DNA of 25,109 nt from an uncultured Anaeroplasmataceae bacterium (lineage in GTDB: Bacteria; Bacillota_I; Bacilli_A; Acholeplasmatales; Anaeroplasmataceae). The stretch is from contig CAKQDS010000027.1 of NCBI GenBank assembly GCA_934229535.1, forward strand, positions 1 to 25,109. Reading direction: 5' to 3'. How positions within the stretch are numbered: position 1 is the stretch's first letter; the number at the start of each line of letters is the position of its first letter. Positions 1-7,663 of the stretch are shown piece after piece. The notes under the pieces are model-generated. The model was not told the origin of the DNA, did no database searches, and saw nothing but the letters and a program-made list of their open reading frames with translations. The position numbers and the translations under genes are program-made.

Positions 1-251
1 TTAATTCTTATTTCTTCTACCTTGGCTTTGCTTAAATTACTTATATTAATTTCATCAATATAATAATCGCCACTAAAATCTAAATCAAGTAATCCTAATA
101 AATTTAATAATGTTGTTTTACCAGCACCACTTTGTCCTGTAATTCCTATAAGCTTGTCTCCATAAAACGTAACATTATCAAAATCAAATATTTTCTTTTC
201 CTCATGCTTAGTCTTATAAATCTTTTTAATGTTTGATAAACTTAATTTCAT
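1..251 (-). CDS. ABC transporter ATP-binding protein, partial (N-terminal part)
   Basis: The gene starts at an ATG at 249-251 and runs off the left edge, so only the first 83 residues are visible. They read MKLSLSNIKKIYKT near the start and contain a clear Walker A motif, GQSGAGKTT, at about residues 39-47, followed by LLNLLGLLD. This is the usual beginning of an ABC ATPase, with spacing like that of LolD/MacB-type or peptide-export ATPases. A Shine-Dalgarno GGTGA lies just upstream. It begins 16 bases after the stop of the secreted-protein gene, so the two are probably one operon, and a permease gene may follow outside the window. Substrate cannot be told. Walker B and the signature motif lie off the edge. 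Confidence 0.85.
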   Translation of the reverse strand, partial: MKLSLSNIKKIYKTKHEEKKIFDFDNVTFYGDKLIGITGQSGAGKTTLLNLLGLLDLDFSGDYYIDEINISNLSKAKVEEIRI

Positions 252-267
252 AATTCACCATATCTCC

Positions 268-1011
268 CTATTCAAATGTCCAATTTACCATATATCCTTT
301 TATTACAAAGACATAAATTGTGCAATCTTCTCTTGATAATACTTCATAATTACCACTTACTTTTCTTTTTTCTTTTCTAATTCTTATAGTTTTTGAAACA
401 TAATTACCATAAATATATAACTGGGCATATTGTCCAACTCTGTTTGTAGCATCAGTTGTATAATCAATATTTCCTTGACTAACTGGTGTTCTAGCAAATG
501 GTGTTTTAACATTTAAACCACCAGCATTAAATTCAAACATCGTTGTTGGACAATCTCCATATTGATTTTTTTCATATTTAACTTCTATTTCAGCATCATA
601 GCTTGTATTTGTAATTGTATCACTTGCAAGAATATAATATGGTATTCCCACATTTTGATAAAATCCAACTGAATTATTGTATAAATATTCTGTACTTTTT
701 TCAAGAGTAAGACTTGTTTGATGAGTATTAGTTATTTGTACTTTATTACTAACAGGATAAAACAATGAATCATCACTACTAACAATCGAATGCGAACCAG
801 TTGCAAATTCTACAACATAGCGATAATCAGTGAAACGTACTCTAAATAGTTTTGAATATGTTTCATCTAAACCATCCAAATAGGAAGCAACTTCATTTAC
901 ATTTCGATTACTAAGAGTCTTTCTTGCCTCAGTTGAAGCTGATACGTTTAATCCCTTAACTCCAATGATTAAGGTAATTAAACTCATTAAAATTATTACT
1001 TTTTTCTTCAT
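268..1011 (-). CDS. Secreted protein of unknown function
   Basis: About 247 residues. The N-terminus MKKKVIILMSLITLIIGVKGLNVSAS is shown here only to its key parts: a lysine-rich start, a hydrophobic core (residues about 4-20) and an Ala-x-Ser cleavage-like site, i.e. a signal peptide with no lipobox. No domain was recognised in the mature part, which is rich in Thr, Tyr and Asn and predicted to be beta-rich; two Cys may pair. The frame stays open to 1086, but the promoter lies inside that extension (-35 at 1054-1059, -10 at 1031-1036), so starts above about 1024 are excluded. ATG at 1020 would be almost leaderless; ATG at 1011 leaves GAG nine bases upstream and begins directly at the signal peptide, so 1011 is preferred. 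It precedes an ABC ATPase gene, so it may be its partner or cargo, which is inference. Confidence 0.7.
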   Translation of the reverse strand: MKKKVIILMSLITLIIGVKGLNVSASTEARKTLSNRNVNEVASYLDGLDETYSKLFRVRFTDYRYVVEFATGSHSIVSSDDSLFYPVSNKVQITNTHQTSLTLEKSTEYLYNNSVGFYQNVGIPYYILASDTITNTSYDAEIEVKYEKNQYGDCPTTMFEFNAGGLNVKTPFARTPVSQGNIDYTTDATNRVGQYAQLYIYGNYVSKTIRIRKEKRKVSGNYEVLSREDCTIYVFVIKGYMVNWTFE

Positions 1012-1030
1012 TTTATTCATCTCTATTTTT

Positions 1031-1059
1031 ATTCTATAATTAATTTTACTTAATGTCAA
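1031..1059 (-). promoter_or_regulatory. SigA-type promoter of the secreted-protein/ABC operon
   Basis: On the minus strand TTGACA (1054-1059) is separated by 17 bases from TAGAAT (1031-1036). The predicted transcript start is near 1024, which leaves only about 4 bases before ATG 1020 or about 13 before ATG 1011. Confidence 0.75.
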
Positions 1060-1068
1060 GAGAAATGC

Positions 1069-1102
1069 AAAAAAAAGTAATACCATTGCTGATATTACTT
1101 TT
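1069..1102 (-). terminator. Rho-independent terminator of the ABC-2 export operon
   Basis: On the minus strand AAAAGTAATA pairs perfectly with TATTACTTTT (arms 1093-1102 and 1073-1082, 10-base loop) and is followed by a run of eight T in all (1069-1076, the first four within the arm). It sits 17 bases after the permease stop and directly before the -35 box of the next operon. Confidence 0.75.
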
Positions 1103-1118
1103 AATTTTAATTTTGCTA

Positions 1119-2756
1119 TTATAAAGGTAAATCCTTCTTCTTAAATCTTAATGCACCAATTATATAACCAACAATTCCGATTACTAATAAGATTGAAAAT
1201 TTCCAAATAAATGCATTAGTTCCTTCAATAATTGATACTGCATCAAAGAATGAAATAATTGTTACATAGTTAAAATTATTTAAAGCCTTGATTCTTACAA
1301 CTGAAGGGATTACCTTTGAACCAAATAAGCCAAGCATTGTTGCAACTAGGAAGAACATACTTAATCCTCCACCAATTGCCATTGACTTCTTACTACGATC
1401 AAAAATACAAGATGTTAAGAAATTAATTCCAGACATTGCAAATAATACAAGGAATGCGCCTAAATTAATTAGGATTAATTTACCAGCTGTAAGATTTGTT
1501 GAAGAAATATTTACTATTGCTAAGCAAACAATACTTGTTATTGTTGTACAAACAAACATTAAGAATAATGATAAAATTAAATAACAAGCTTGCGTAAATG
1601 TAACCTGATCACGCTTTGTTGATGTTGATAATACATAAGCCATTGAGCCTGAATCAACCTGACCAACAATTAGGTTATTAGATACCATTATCATATAAAT
1701 AATAGGTAATAATAGGCCTGCAATCTTAAAGAAAATTGAACCTACAATTAAGCTATATAAATCCATTTGACCAATTTCCTTAATAGCGTCTGATACATCT
1801 GTTGGTAATAAATCAAGTAAGCTTCCGGCAATATCCTGATTTAATTCCTTTTTCTTTGCAAGAACTAATTCATTATAATTATCACTTGTCTTATCTAATA
1901 AAGATAATTCATATTCTAAACGAGCTTGATAAGAAACAAGGGCAGTTTTAGATAAATGCTTAACTCTTGTATAAGAATAATCAAAAGCGTCATACTTCTC
2001 TTCTGTTACACCATATTCCTTTAAATTTTCAAGCATAGCAGCCTTAACCTCAGGCTTTGTCATATTACCACCAATTAAAATTGGAACTGCATAAGCACCA
2101 CGATCATTACGATATTCATTTCTTGTATCAGATACTAAATATTCATTAATATTTGTACCTTCATTACCAAGAGCCCAAGCAGTAAGATCAGCTACATTAA
2201 TATTTTGAACTAAGCTTGTAACATCATAAGCATCAGTCTTTGAACCAGGTTCAAATGCTTCAAATTGTTCATTTGCTTGACCATTAGGATTAATTGTAAA
2301 TAAAGCAACTCCTAAAAGCTCTTGATGAGCACTACTATTTTCTTCAAAGCCACGAGCCTTTGCGACCTCTAAAATATAGTTATTTAAATCAGCAATTGCT
2401 GCTTGATAAACAGTTGCAATATTAGTTTGAGCTGTAGTCCTATATGCTTCTACAGCATTGCCGCTCTTCTTAAATTCAGCTAAGAAGCTTGCTTTAAATT
2501 CACTAACAAAATATTCATCAAATTTTCCTTCTGCTGTAGTTGCAACATCATAATAATTTATGGCATTCTTTTCCAGCTCAGAATCAATTGTTTCAACAAT
2601 AATTGTGTCTTCAACAGAATCCTTAACACCACTAATATTTCCAGTACCACTAATTAGCATAACACATGCTAGCATAAAACAAACTGCAAAGGTAATAATA
2701 CCCCACATAAGGCCATTTGCCTTACATGATTGTTTAAATAAAGCCTTACTAAACAT
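1119..2756 (-). CDS. ABC-2 type transporter permease
   Basis: About 545 residues. One membrane segment near the N-terminus (about residues 17-38) is followed by a long extracytoplasmic region of roughly 290 residues and then five or six membrane segments in the last 200 residues. This is a known layout of ABC-2 permeases in which the first two membrane helices are split by a large outer domain. It is the last gene of an operon with two ATPases, so it should form the membrane pore they drive; the substrate is unknown (drug, peptide or lipid export are all possible). ATG 2756 is chosen over ATG 2765 because GGAG lies only one base before 2765 but ten before 2756. It overlaps the preceding ATPase gene by 8 bases, which suggests coupled translation. 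Confidence 0.85.
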   Translation of the reverse strand: MFSKALFKQSCKANGLMWGIITFAVCFMLACVMLISGTGNISGVKDSVEDTIIVETIDSELEKNAINYYDVATTAEGKFDEYFVSEFKASFLAEFKKSGNAVEAYRTTAQTNIATVYQAAIADLNNYILEVAKARGFEENSSAHQELLGVALFTINPNGQANEQFEAFEPGSKTDAYDVTSLVQNINVADLTAWALGNEGTNINEYLVSDTRNEYRNDRGAYAVPILIGGNMTKPEVKAAMLENLKEYGVTEEKYDAFDYSYTRVKHLSKTALVSYQARLEYELSLLDKTSDNYNELVLAKKKELNQDIAGSLLDLLPTDVSDAIKEIGQMDLYSLIVGSIFFKIAGLLLPIIYMIMVSNNLIVGQVDSGSMAYVLSTSTKRDQVTFTQACYLILSLFLMFVCTTITSIVCLAIVNISSTNLTAGKLILINLGAFLVLFAMSGINFLTSCIFDRSKKSMAIGGGLSMFFLVATMLGLFGSKVIPSVVRIKALNNFNYVTIISFFDAVSIIEGTNAFIWKFSILLVIGIVGYIIGALRFKKKDLPL

Positions 2757-3660
2757 TTTTCTCATTCTCCTTATTTTCCATCATTTTTTCCTTGAAATGC
2801 TTTTCAAGTGTATATTTAACCTCAGTTATAAATTTAACATCATAATTTTTTAAATCTTTAAATAAATCATTAATATTTTCCTTTGGAAGGGAAATAGTAA
2901 CCTGATTAAATTGCTCTTGTAAACGAATAAAATTATAATTTAGCTTTAGGAAAGCTTCGTAATCATTATGATTATTAAATTCAATTTTAAAGTCCTCAAC
3001 ATCACGATTACGAATTTTATTCATATCAGCAATATCAATAATATGACCATCGCTTATAAGGGCTACACGATCACAGGTTTCTTCCATTTCCTCAAACATA
3101 TGAGAGCTCATAAAAATAGTTTTACCTTTTTTATGTTCAGCCTTAATTATGTCAAGGAAGGCAACACGCATTAATGGGTCAAGTCCTGTTGTTGGTTCAT
3201 CAAGAATGATTATTTCGGCATCATTCATCAATGCTGCAACAAGTGCTGTCTTTTGCTTCATACCCTTACTCATTCTTTTTAGGTTAGCTCTAATGTCAAG
3301 CTGAAGCTTAGAAATTAATTCATTAGCATAATCCATATTATCCATATGAAGGAATTCCTTTTGGCTTTCCAAGAAATTTGTACCAGTCTTTAAATCAGGG
3401 AAAGCAATTTCACCAGGAACATAACCAACCATTTTAGCAATTTCACTTGAATGGCTCCAGGCCTCCATACCATTTACAACTACTCTACCGCTTGTTGGCT
3501 TAATAAAACCTAAAATGTTTCTTATAGTTGTAGTTTTACCACTACCATTAGTACCAACAAAGCCAATCATTTCCCCCTTCTCAATTGAAAGGTTAATATC
3601 AAAGATACCTCTTTGATTTCCATAATCCTTTGTTAAATGCTCAATTTCAATTAAACTCAC
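2749..3660 (-). CDS. ABC transporter ATP-binding protein (second of a pair)
   Basis: 303 residues, full length for a single ABC ATPase. Walker A is GTNGSGKTTT (about residues 36-45), Walker B is IIILDEPTTGLD, and the switch histidine lies in MSSHMFEE. The signature is MSKGM instead of LSGGQ, common in this branch of ABC-2 exporters (family knowledge). The start is GTG at 3658-3660, preceded by GGAGG at nine bases; the GTGA overlaps the TGA stop of the upstream ATPase by four bases, a coupling arrangement. The C-terminal 80 residues are charged and have no recognised domain. With the neighbouring ATPase it probably forms a heterodimer that powers the single permease. Confidence 0.92.
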   Translation of the reverse strand: MSLIEIEHLTKDYGNQRGIFDINLSIEKGEMIGFVGTNGSGKTTTIRNILGFIKPTSGRVVVNGMEAWSHSSEIAKMVGYVPGEIAFPDLKTGTNFLESQKEFLHMDNMDYANELISKLQLDIRANLKRMSKGMKQKTALVAALMNDAEIIILDEPTTGLDPLMRVAFLDIIKAEHKKGKTIFMSSHMFEEMEETCDRVALISDGHIIDIADMNKIRNRDVEDFKIEFNNHNDYEAFLKLNYNFIRLQEQFNQVTISLPKENINDLFKDLKNYDVKFITEVKYTLEKHFKEKMMENKENEKNV

Positions 3661-4595
3661 TTTGAAACACCTCCAAATGTTTTATCCTCTTTATAGAACT
3701 TCATAAAGTAATCCTCAAGTGTTTCCTTTATATTATTAAATTCAAGCATTTCATAATTAGCTAGATAATCAATAACCTTATTAATATCCTTATCATTAGT
3801 AGCTATTAAAACACTATTTTTATCTTCAATAATATTTAAAACCTTAATAAATTCATTTTTAGAATCATCATTAATAAATTTATTAAATGAATTATAGTCA
3901 GAAAAGGTTATTTTATAATTCTTAATGCTTGAATGCTTTAAATCATTAGCAATAAATTCACTAACAATTCTTCCATCCTTAATAATACAAATTCGATCAC
4001 AGGTTGCATCTATTTCTGAGAATATATGGCTAGATAAAAGAATTGTTTTACCATTTTCCTTTTCTTCCTTGATAAACTCAATAAATACCTCTTGCATAAC
4101 AGGGTCAAGACCACTTGTTGGTTCATCCAAAATCAAAACATCAGGGTCTGACATAAATGCTGTAACAATTGCTAGCTTTCTTTTAACACCAAGGCTCATT
4201 CGCTTAGTATCACCTGATAATACATTATCATATAGCTCAAACTTATTAAGCATTCTATGAAGCATTTCTTCATTATGAATACCCTGTAAATCCTGCATCA
4301 TTTTAATAAATTGCCATCCTGTTAAGCCAGCTGGCAAAGCAATTTCTCCGGGAATATATCCAACATGAGATAAAATTTTATCATATTTAGTAAATGATGA
4401 TTCTCCAAATATTTTACAATCACCAGATTGTGGCTTAGAAAATCCCATTAAATGTCTAATCGTAGTTGACTTACCAGCTCCATTTGGTCCAAGGAATCCA
4501 AAAACTTCACCTTTTTCAATAGCAAATGAAACATCAAATACTCCACGACCAGATCCATAGTCCTTAATTAAATGACTAACTTCTAATACTGCCAT
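3657..4595 (-). CDS. ABC transporter ATP-binding protein (first of a pair)
   Basis: 312 residues. Walker A GPNGAGKSTT is at about residues 37-46, the signature-like segment is MSLGV, Walker B is VLILDEPTSGLD and the switch histidine is in LSSHIFSE. Start ATG 4593-4595 has a strong AAAGGAGG Shine-Dalgarno. It is the first gene of a three-gene operon ending at the terminator near 1069. Its sequence is related to but clearly different from the second ATPase, which argues for two distinct subunits rather than a recent duplication. A TetR-type gene diverges upstream, and the gap contains operator-like repeats, so expression is probably induced by a ligand of that regulator. Confidence 0.92.
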   Translation of the reverse strand: MAVLEVSHLIKDYGSGRGVFDVSFAIEKGEVFGFLGPNGAGKSTTIRHLMGFSKPQSGDCKIFGESSFTKYDKILSHVGYIPGEIALPAGLTGWQFIKMMQDLQGIHNEEMLHRMLNKFELYDNVLSGDTKRMSLGVKRKLAIVTAFMSDPDVLILDEPTSGLDPVMQEVFIEFIKEEKENGKTILLSSHIFSEIDATCDRICIIKDGRIVSEFIANDLKHSSIKNYKITFSDYNSFNKFINDDSKNEFIKVLNIIEDKNSVLIATNDKDINKVIDYLANYEMLEFNNIKETLEDYFMKFYKEDKTFGGVSK

Positions 4596-4613
4596 ATAAT
4601 TTCCTCCTTTACA

Positions 4614-4650
4614 TTTTCAAACTTTAGTTTATTTTCAAACTATGGTTTGA
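4614..4650. promoter_or_regulatory. Tandem operator-like repeats (putative TetR-family sites)
   Basis: Two adjacent copies at an 18-base period: TTTTCAAACTTTAGTTTA (4614-4631) and TTTTCAAACTATGGTTTGA (4632-4650). Each holds an inverted repeat AAAC-N4-GTTT. They lie between the ABC-operon promoter and its first ATG, where a bound repressor would block elongation. Confidence 0.55.
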
Positions 4651-4667
4651 TTTTCTTCAACAATAGT

Positions 4668-4695
4668 AGTATAATCTTATTTGTAGAAAGTACAA
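4668..4695 (-). promoter_or_regulatory. Promoter of the ABC export operon
   Basis: On the minus strand TTGTAC (4690-4695), 16-base spacer, TATACT (4668-4673). Predicted start is near 4661, upstream of the tandem repeats at 4614-4650. Confidence 0.5.
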
Positions 4696-4730
4696 TAAAC
4701 AAAAATCGAATTTGTGTCCAATTTTGTACT
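4689..4730. repeat. Inverted repeat AGTACAA/TTGTACT bracketing the divergent promoters
   Basis: AGTACAA (4689-4695) and TTGTACT (4724-4730) are perfect inverted copies 28 bases apart. The first overlaps the -35 box of the ABC promoter, the second lies in the spacer of the TetR-gene promoter. A second regulator site is possible; chance is not excluded. Confidence 0.4.
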
Positions 4731-4740
4731 AATATATAAA
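4712..4740 (+). promoter_or_regulatory. Promoter of the TetR-family regulator
   Basis: TTGTGT (4712-4717), 17-base spacer, TATAAA (4735-4740). The start codon follows 25 bases later with GAGG as Shine-Dalgarno. Confidence 0.45.
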
Positions 4741-4765
4741 AATCGTCCAAAAGCGAGGTAAAATT

Positions 4766-5323
4766 ATGGCTGAGTATAGAAATTCAATTCGATCTAAGAA
4801 ATTAATTCGTGAGGCATTTGCCAAAATATTAGAAGAAAAAAAGGATATTAATAAAATATCCGTTAAAGAAATTGTTGAGCGTGCTGATATATCAAAAAGT
4901 ACATTTTATTGTCATTACCAGGATATATATGCTGTTATTGAAGAATTTGAGGATGAAATTTTTACACTTTTAGAAAATACTATGGATGAATTTTCTAAAA
5001 GAAACAATACTGAATTTATGCCCTATATTAATAAGGTCTTATTAACATTAAAGGAAAATGAAGAAATTTATAAAATGCTTTTTAAGGCAGATTTCCCTAT
5101 TAAATTTATTGATAAGCTAAAAAATATGTGCTTTCAAAGATTAAATAAGTATTATTATGTTTTAAAGCTTGCAAATGACCCTAAAACAAGAAAAGCCGAA
5201 ATTAATTTTTTAACAAATGGTATTATTTATTTAGTTGTTGATTATTTTCGTGGTGATCTTGATTTAACACTTGATGATATTGCAGTTCTAATTAATCAAT
5301 TATTATTAAAAATAGCCAAATAA
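4766..5323 (+). CDS. TetR/AcrR-family transcriptional regulator
   Basis: 185 residues, the usual TetR size. The N-terminal helix-turn-helix is clear: an opening RSKKLIREAFAKILEE segment, then KISVKEIVERADISKSTFYCHY (key residues I-V-x-R-A-x-I-S-K-S-T-F-Y at about 33-52), the classical TetR recognition helix. The C-terminal ligand domain is all-helical and not assignable to a ligand. GAGG lies seven bases before the ATG. It diverges from the ABC operon and most likely represses it and itself through the repeats in the gap; this is inferred from position. A bidirectional terminator follows immediately. Confidence 0.9.
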   Translation: MAEYRNSIRSKKLIREAFAKILEEKKDINKISVKEIVERADISKSTFYCHYQDIYAVIEEFEDEIFTLLENTMDEFSKRNNTEFMPYINKVLLTLKENEEIYKMLFKADFPIKFIDKLKNMCFQRLNKYYYVLKLANDPKTRKAEINFLTNGIIYLVVDYFRGDLDLTLDDIAVLINQLLLKIAK

Positions 5324-5348
5324 AAAAGAAGCTTTTGCTTCTTTTTTT
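5322..5348. terminator. Bidirectional terminator between the TetR gene and degV
   Basis: AAAGAAGC (5325-5332), loop TTTT, GCTTCTTT (5337-5344), with A-run on the left and T-run on the right, so it can serve both converging genes. It overlaps the degV-type stop codon at 5347-5349. Confidence 0.85.
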
Positions 5349-6219
5349 AACGCTTTGTACCAATAAAGAATAATGCAAGTGTCCCTGGACCAGAATGAGC
5401 ACCAATTACAGGGCCAATTTTAGAAATCATAAAACTAGCATCTGGTGTTATTTTTTTAATTTCACCCTCTAAATACTTAGCATCATCCTCACAATCTCCA
5501 TGAGATATAATAATCATTTGCTTAATAGTAGTATCTCTTAGCTTTTCATAAGAATTAACAATTGCTCTTATTGCTGATTTTCTACCAATCTTCTTATAAA
5601 TAGGAATTAAATGTCCATCATCATCAACATGAAGAACAGGTTTAATATTTAAGGTTTTAGCAGCAAAGGCTGCACCACCACTTACTCTTCCACCTCTTCT
5701 TAGGGTATCAATATCATCAACTGTAAACCAATGACATAGCTTATTTACTAATTCTAATGTTTTATTGTAGCAATCAAGAAGGCTTAAGCCACTTTTCTTA
5801 AATTCATTAGCATACCATACTAATAAGCCCTCACCAGATGATGCACATTTAGAATCTATTAGCATTATCGTACGTTCTGGATATTTCTCCTTAAGTTCAC
5901 TACAAGCAAGTCTTACTGAATTAAAGCTTCCAGATAAGCCGGATGAAAAGACAATGCCTAAAATATCCTTACCATCACGCAAATATTTTTCATAGGTATC
6001 AATTGTTGTTTGAATTGATATTTGACTTGTACTACATCTTGCACCCTTACGTAAGTGATCATAAAAATCTTTAAAATCAATTTCACGATAATCCAAATAA
6101 TTTTTATATTCCTTGCCATCTAATATAAAATCCATTGGAATTACTTCAATATTATTTTCTAAAGTAAATTCATTTGGCATATCCATTGTTGAATCGGATA
6201 TAATAACATAATCATTCAT
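5347..6219 (-). CDS. DegV family protein (fatty-acid-binding, FakB-like)
   Basis: 290 residues, typical of the family (about 280-290). DegV landmarks are present: the opening IISDSTMDMP, the SSGLSGSFNS loop, the DIDTLRRGGRVSG segment and the C-terminal GPVIGAHSGPGTLALFF motif. Family members bind a fatty acid and present it to the kinase FakA, which makes acyl-phosphate for phospholipid synthesis; no fakA lies in the window. The gene starts one base after the helicase stop; its Shine-Dalgarno GGAG lies inside the 3' end of the helicase gene, so the two are coupled. Whether it serves FakA or only binds lipid is not decided by the sequence. Confidence 0.93.
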   Translation of the reverse strand: MNDYVIISDSTMDMPNEFTLENNIEVIPMDFILDGKEYKNYLDYREIDFKDFYDHLRKGARCSTSQISIQTTIDTYEKYLRDGKDILGIVFSSGLSGSFNSVRLACSELKEKYPERTIMLIDSKCASSGEGLLVWYANEFKKSGLSLLDCYNKTLELVNKLCHWFTVDDIDTLRRGGRVSGGAAFAAKTLNIKPVLHVDDDGHLIPIYKKIGRKSAIRAIVNSYEKLRDTTIKQMIIISHGDCEDDAKYLEGEIKKITPDASFMISKIGPVIGAHSGPGTLALFFIGTKR

Positions 6220-6220
6220 A

Positions 6221-7528
6221 TTATCTAAATCTCCTATTTTTTCTATCTTGCTTCTTTAATTTTTCCGCAATCTCTTTAATTTTTTCTTGACGCTTCTTTT
6301 TGTATCCTGGCTTTACCTTTGTATCCTTAGGAACAAATTTTGCAGCCTCGCGCTCATAATCTGTTTTAGGCTTAATTCTTTCCTTACGAGTATTTCTTCC
6401 TTTATAAGGAACAAGCTCCTTATTTTTTATCTCGTAATATTCAGGCTTAATACCCTTCTTAGCTAAATTATTAAGGTATTCATCATCTAAATCATCATAT
6501 AGTGTATAGACGATTCCCTCTTGATTCATTCTACCAGTTCTACCACTACGGTGAATATAAAATTCATAATTATATGGTAAATCAAAATTTATAATATGCG
6601 AAACGCCTTCAATATCAATACCACGAGCAAATAAATCAGATGCTACAACATATTGATATTTTAAATCAGCAATTTCTCTTAATGTTCTTTTTCTTTGACG
6701 TTGGTCTAAATCACCATGTAAAACGGCAACATCAATACCAAGGCTATGAAGATGAGCACCAATTTCCTTTACAGTTTCCTTTTTATTAGCAAATATTATT
6801 GCAAGATAAGGCTGCATTGTCGCCATTAGGCTATCAAGTACCTCCATCCTTTCCTTATGCTTAATAGGAATCCAAATATGCTTTATTTTAAGCTCTGATT
6901 TATTTTCTAAATCAATTATTACTGGTGAATCTAAATATTTCTTACAAAATGGCATTAATGATACAGCAATTGTAGCTGAACAGAAAAGCATTTTTGAATC
7001 CTTAACAATTGCGGCTATTTGATCTAATTCATCCATATAGCCCTGATCAAGAGTCATATCCATTTCATCTACAACAAAATATTTAGCCTTATAGATTTTT
7101 AAAGCATTTTCCTTTATCGCTAAATCATGAATTTTACCTGGTGTACCTATAACAATTTGTGGCATATTAACTTTAATCTTTTCAATTTCTCTTTCCTTAT
7201 CAGTACCACCAACATAAAGCTTTATATTAATGCTTTCACTAGAAAACGAAGCCATATGCTGAGCAACCTTATAAATTTGCATTGCAAGCTCCTTAGTAGG
7301 GGCAATAATTAAAGCCTGTACCTCCTTTAAGGATTCATCTAAATGCTCAAAAATCGGTATTAAAAAGGCATGAGTTTTACCACTACCAGTTTTTGATTTA
7401 ACTAATAAATTTTTATTCTTATCCCAGTTATTAAAAACCTCTTTTTGAACCTGACTAAAGTCCTTAAAATTTAAGTCCTTAATAGCTCTTACTATGTAAT
7501 CCTTTAAATCATATGAATCAAAAAACAT
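6221..7528 (-). CDS. cshB: DEAD-box ATP-dependent RNA helicase, CshB type
   Basis: 435 residues. The Q-motif region is near residues 22-30, motif I is SKTGSGKT (Lys51), Ia is APTKELA, motif II is DEMD (154-157) rather than DEAD, motif III is SAT (184-186), motif V is ASDLFARGIDIEG and motif VI is HRSGRTGR. A basic tail of about 50 residues follows, as in RNA-binding cold-shock helicases. The protein unwinds RNA duplexes during ribosome assembly and mRNA decay. In Bacillus, cshB (yqfR) lies close to ispH (yqfP); here ispH is the divergent neighbour, which supports the CshB assignment. No in-frame alternative start fits. The Shine-Dalgarno is 25 bases from the ATG, with a hairpin between them. 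It forms an operon with degV. Confidence 0.9.
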   Translation of the reverse strand: MFFDSYDLKDYIVRAIKDLNFKDFSQVQKEVFNNWDKNKNLLVKSKTGSGKTHAFLIPIFEHLDESLKEVQALIIAPTKELAMQIYKVAQHMASFSSESINIKLYVGGTDKEREIEKIKVNMPQIVIGTPGKIHDLAIKENALKIYKAKYFVVDEMDMTLDQGYMDELDQIAAIVKDSKMLFCSATIAVSLMPFCKKYLDSPVIIDLENKSELKIKHIWIPIKHKERMEVLDSLMATMQPYLAIIFANKKETVKEIGAHLHSLGIDVAVLHGDLDQRQRKRTLREIADLKYQYVVASDLFARGIDIEGVSHIINFDLPYNYEFYIHRSGRTGRMNQEGIVYTLYDDLDDEYLNNLAKKGIKPEYYEIKNKELVPYKGRNTRKERIKPKTDYEREAAKFVPKDTKVKPGYKKKRQEKIKEIAEKLKKQDRKNRRFR

Positions 7529-7538
7529 TATATCTTAA

Positions 7539-7558
7539 AAGACCAAAGGTCTTCCTCC
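7539..7558 (-). promoter_or_regulatory. Hairpin between a distant Shine-Dalgarno and the helicase start
   Basis: On the minus strand GGAGG (7554-7558) is followed at once by AAGACC-TTT-GGTCTT (7539-7553), a perfect 6-bp stem with a 3-base loop, then ten bases to the ATG at 7528. Folding would shorten the SD-AUG gap from 25 to about 10 bases. Two more G.U pairs could extend the stem into the SD itself. Confidence 0.6.
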
Positions 7559-7595
7559 TTTTTTTAAATATTTATAACAAAACATATTACATTTA

Positions 7596-7624
7596 ATCTT
7601 ATCATTTTTTTGAACACTTGGCAA
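7596..7624 (-). promoter_or_regulatory. Promoter of the helicase-degV operon
   Basis: On the minus strand TTGCCA (7619-7624), 17-base spacer, TAAGAT (7596-7601). The predicted leader is about 60 bases and includes the SD hairpin. Confidence 0.6.
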
Positions 7625-7647
7625 GATATTAATAGCTATGTTATAAT
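7618..7647 (+). promoter_or_regulatory. Promoter of ispH with extended -10
   Basis: TTGGCA (7618-7623), 18-base spacer, extended -10 TATGTTATAAT (7637-7647). The start codon follows the -10 by only 16 bases, with GGTGAT between. Its -35 overlaps the -35 of the divergent helicase promoter. Confidence 0.75.
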
Positions 7648-7663
7648 AATACTGGTGATTTAA

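Noticed and set aside
1288..1584. Plus-strand open frame inside the permease gene, and similar ones at 2560-2853, 3925-4260 and 13327-13653
   Set aside because: All are opposite-strand shadows of recognised genes with no ribosome binding site.
7539..7553. The hairpin before the helicase as a terminator or attenuator
   Set aside because: The stem is only 6 bp and is followed by TTTTAAG rather than a long T-run on the minus strand; on the plus strand no gene leads into it.
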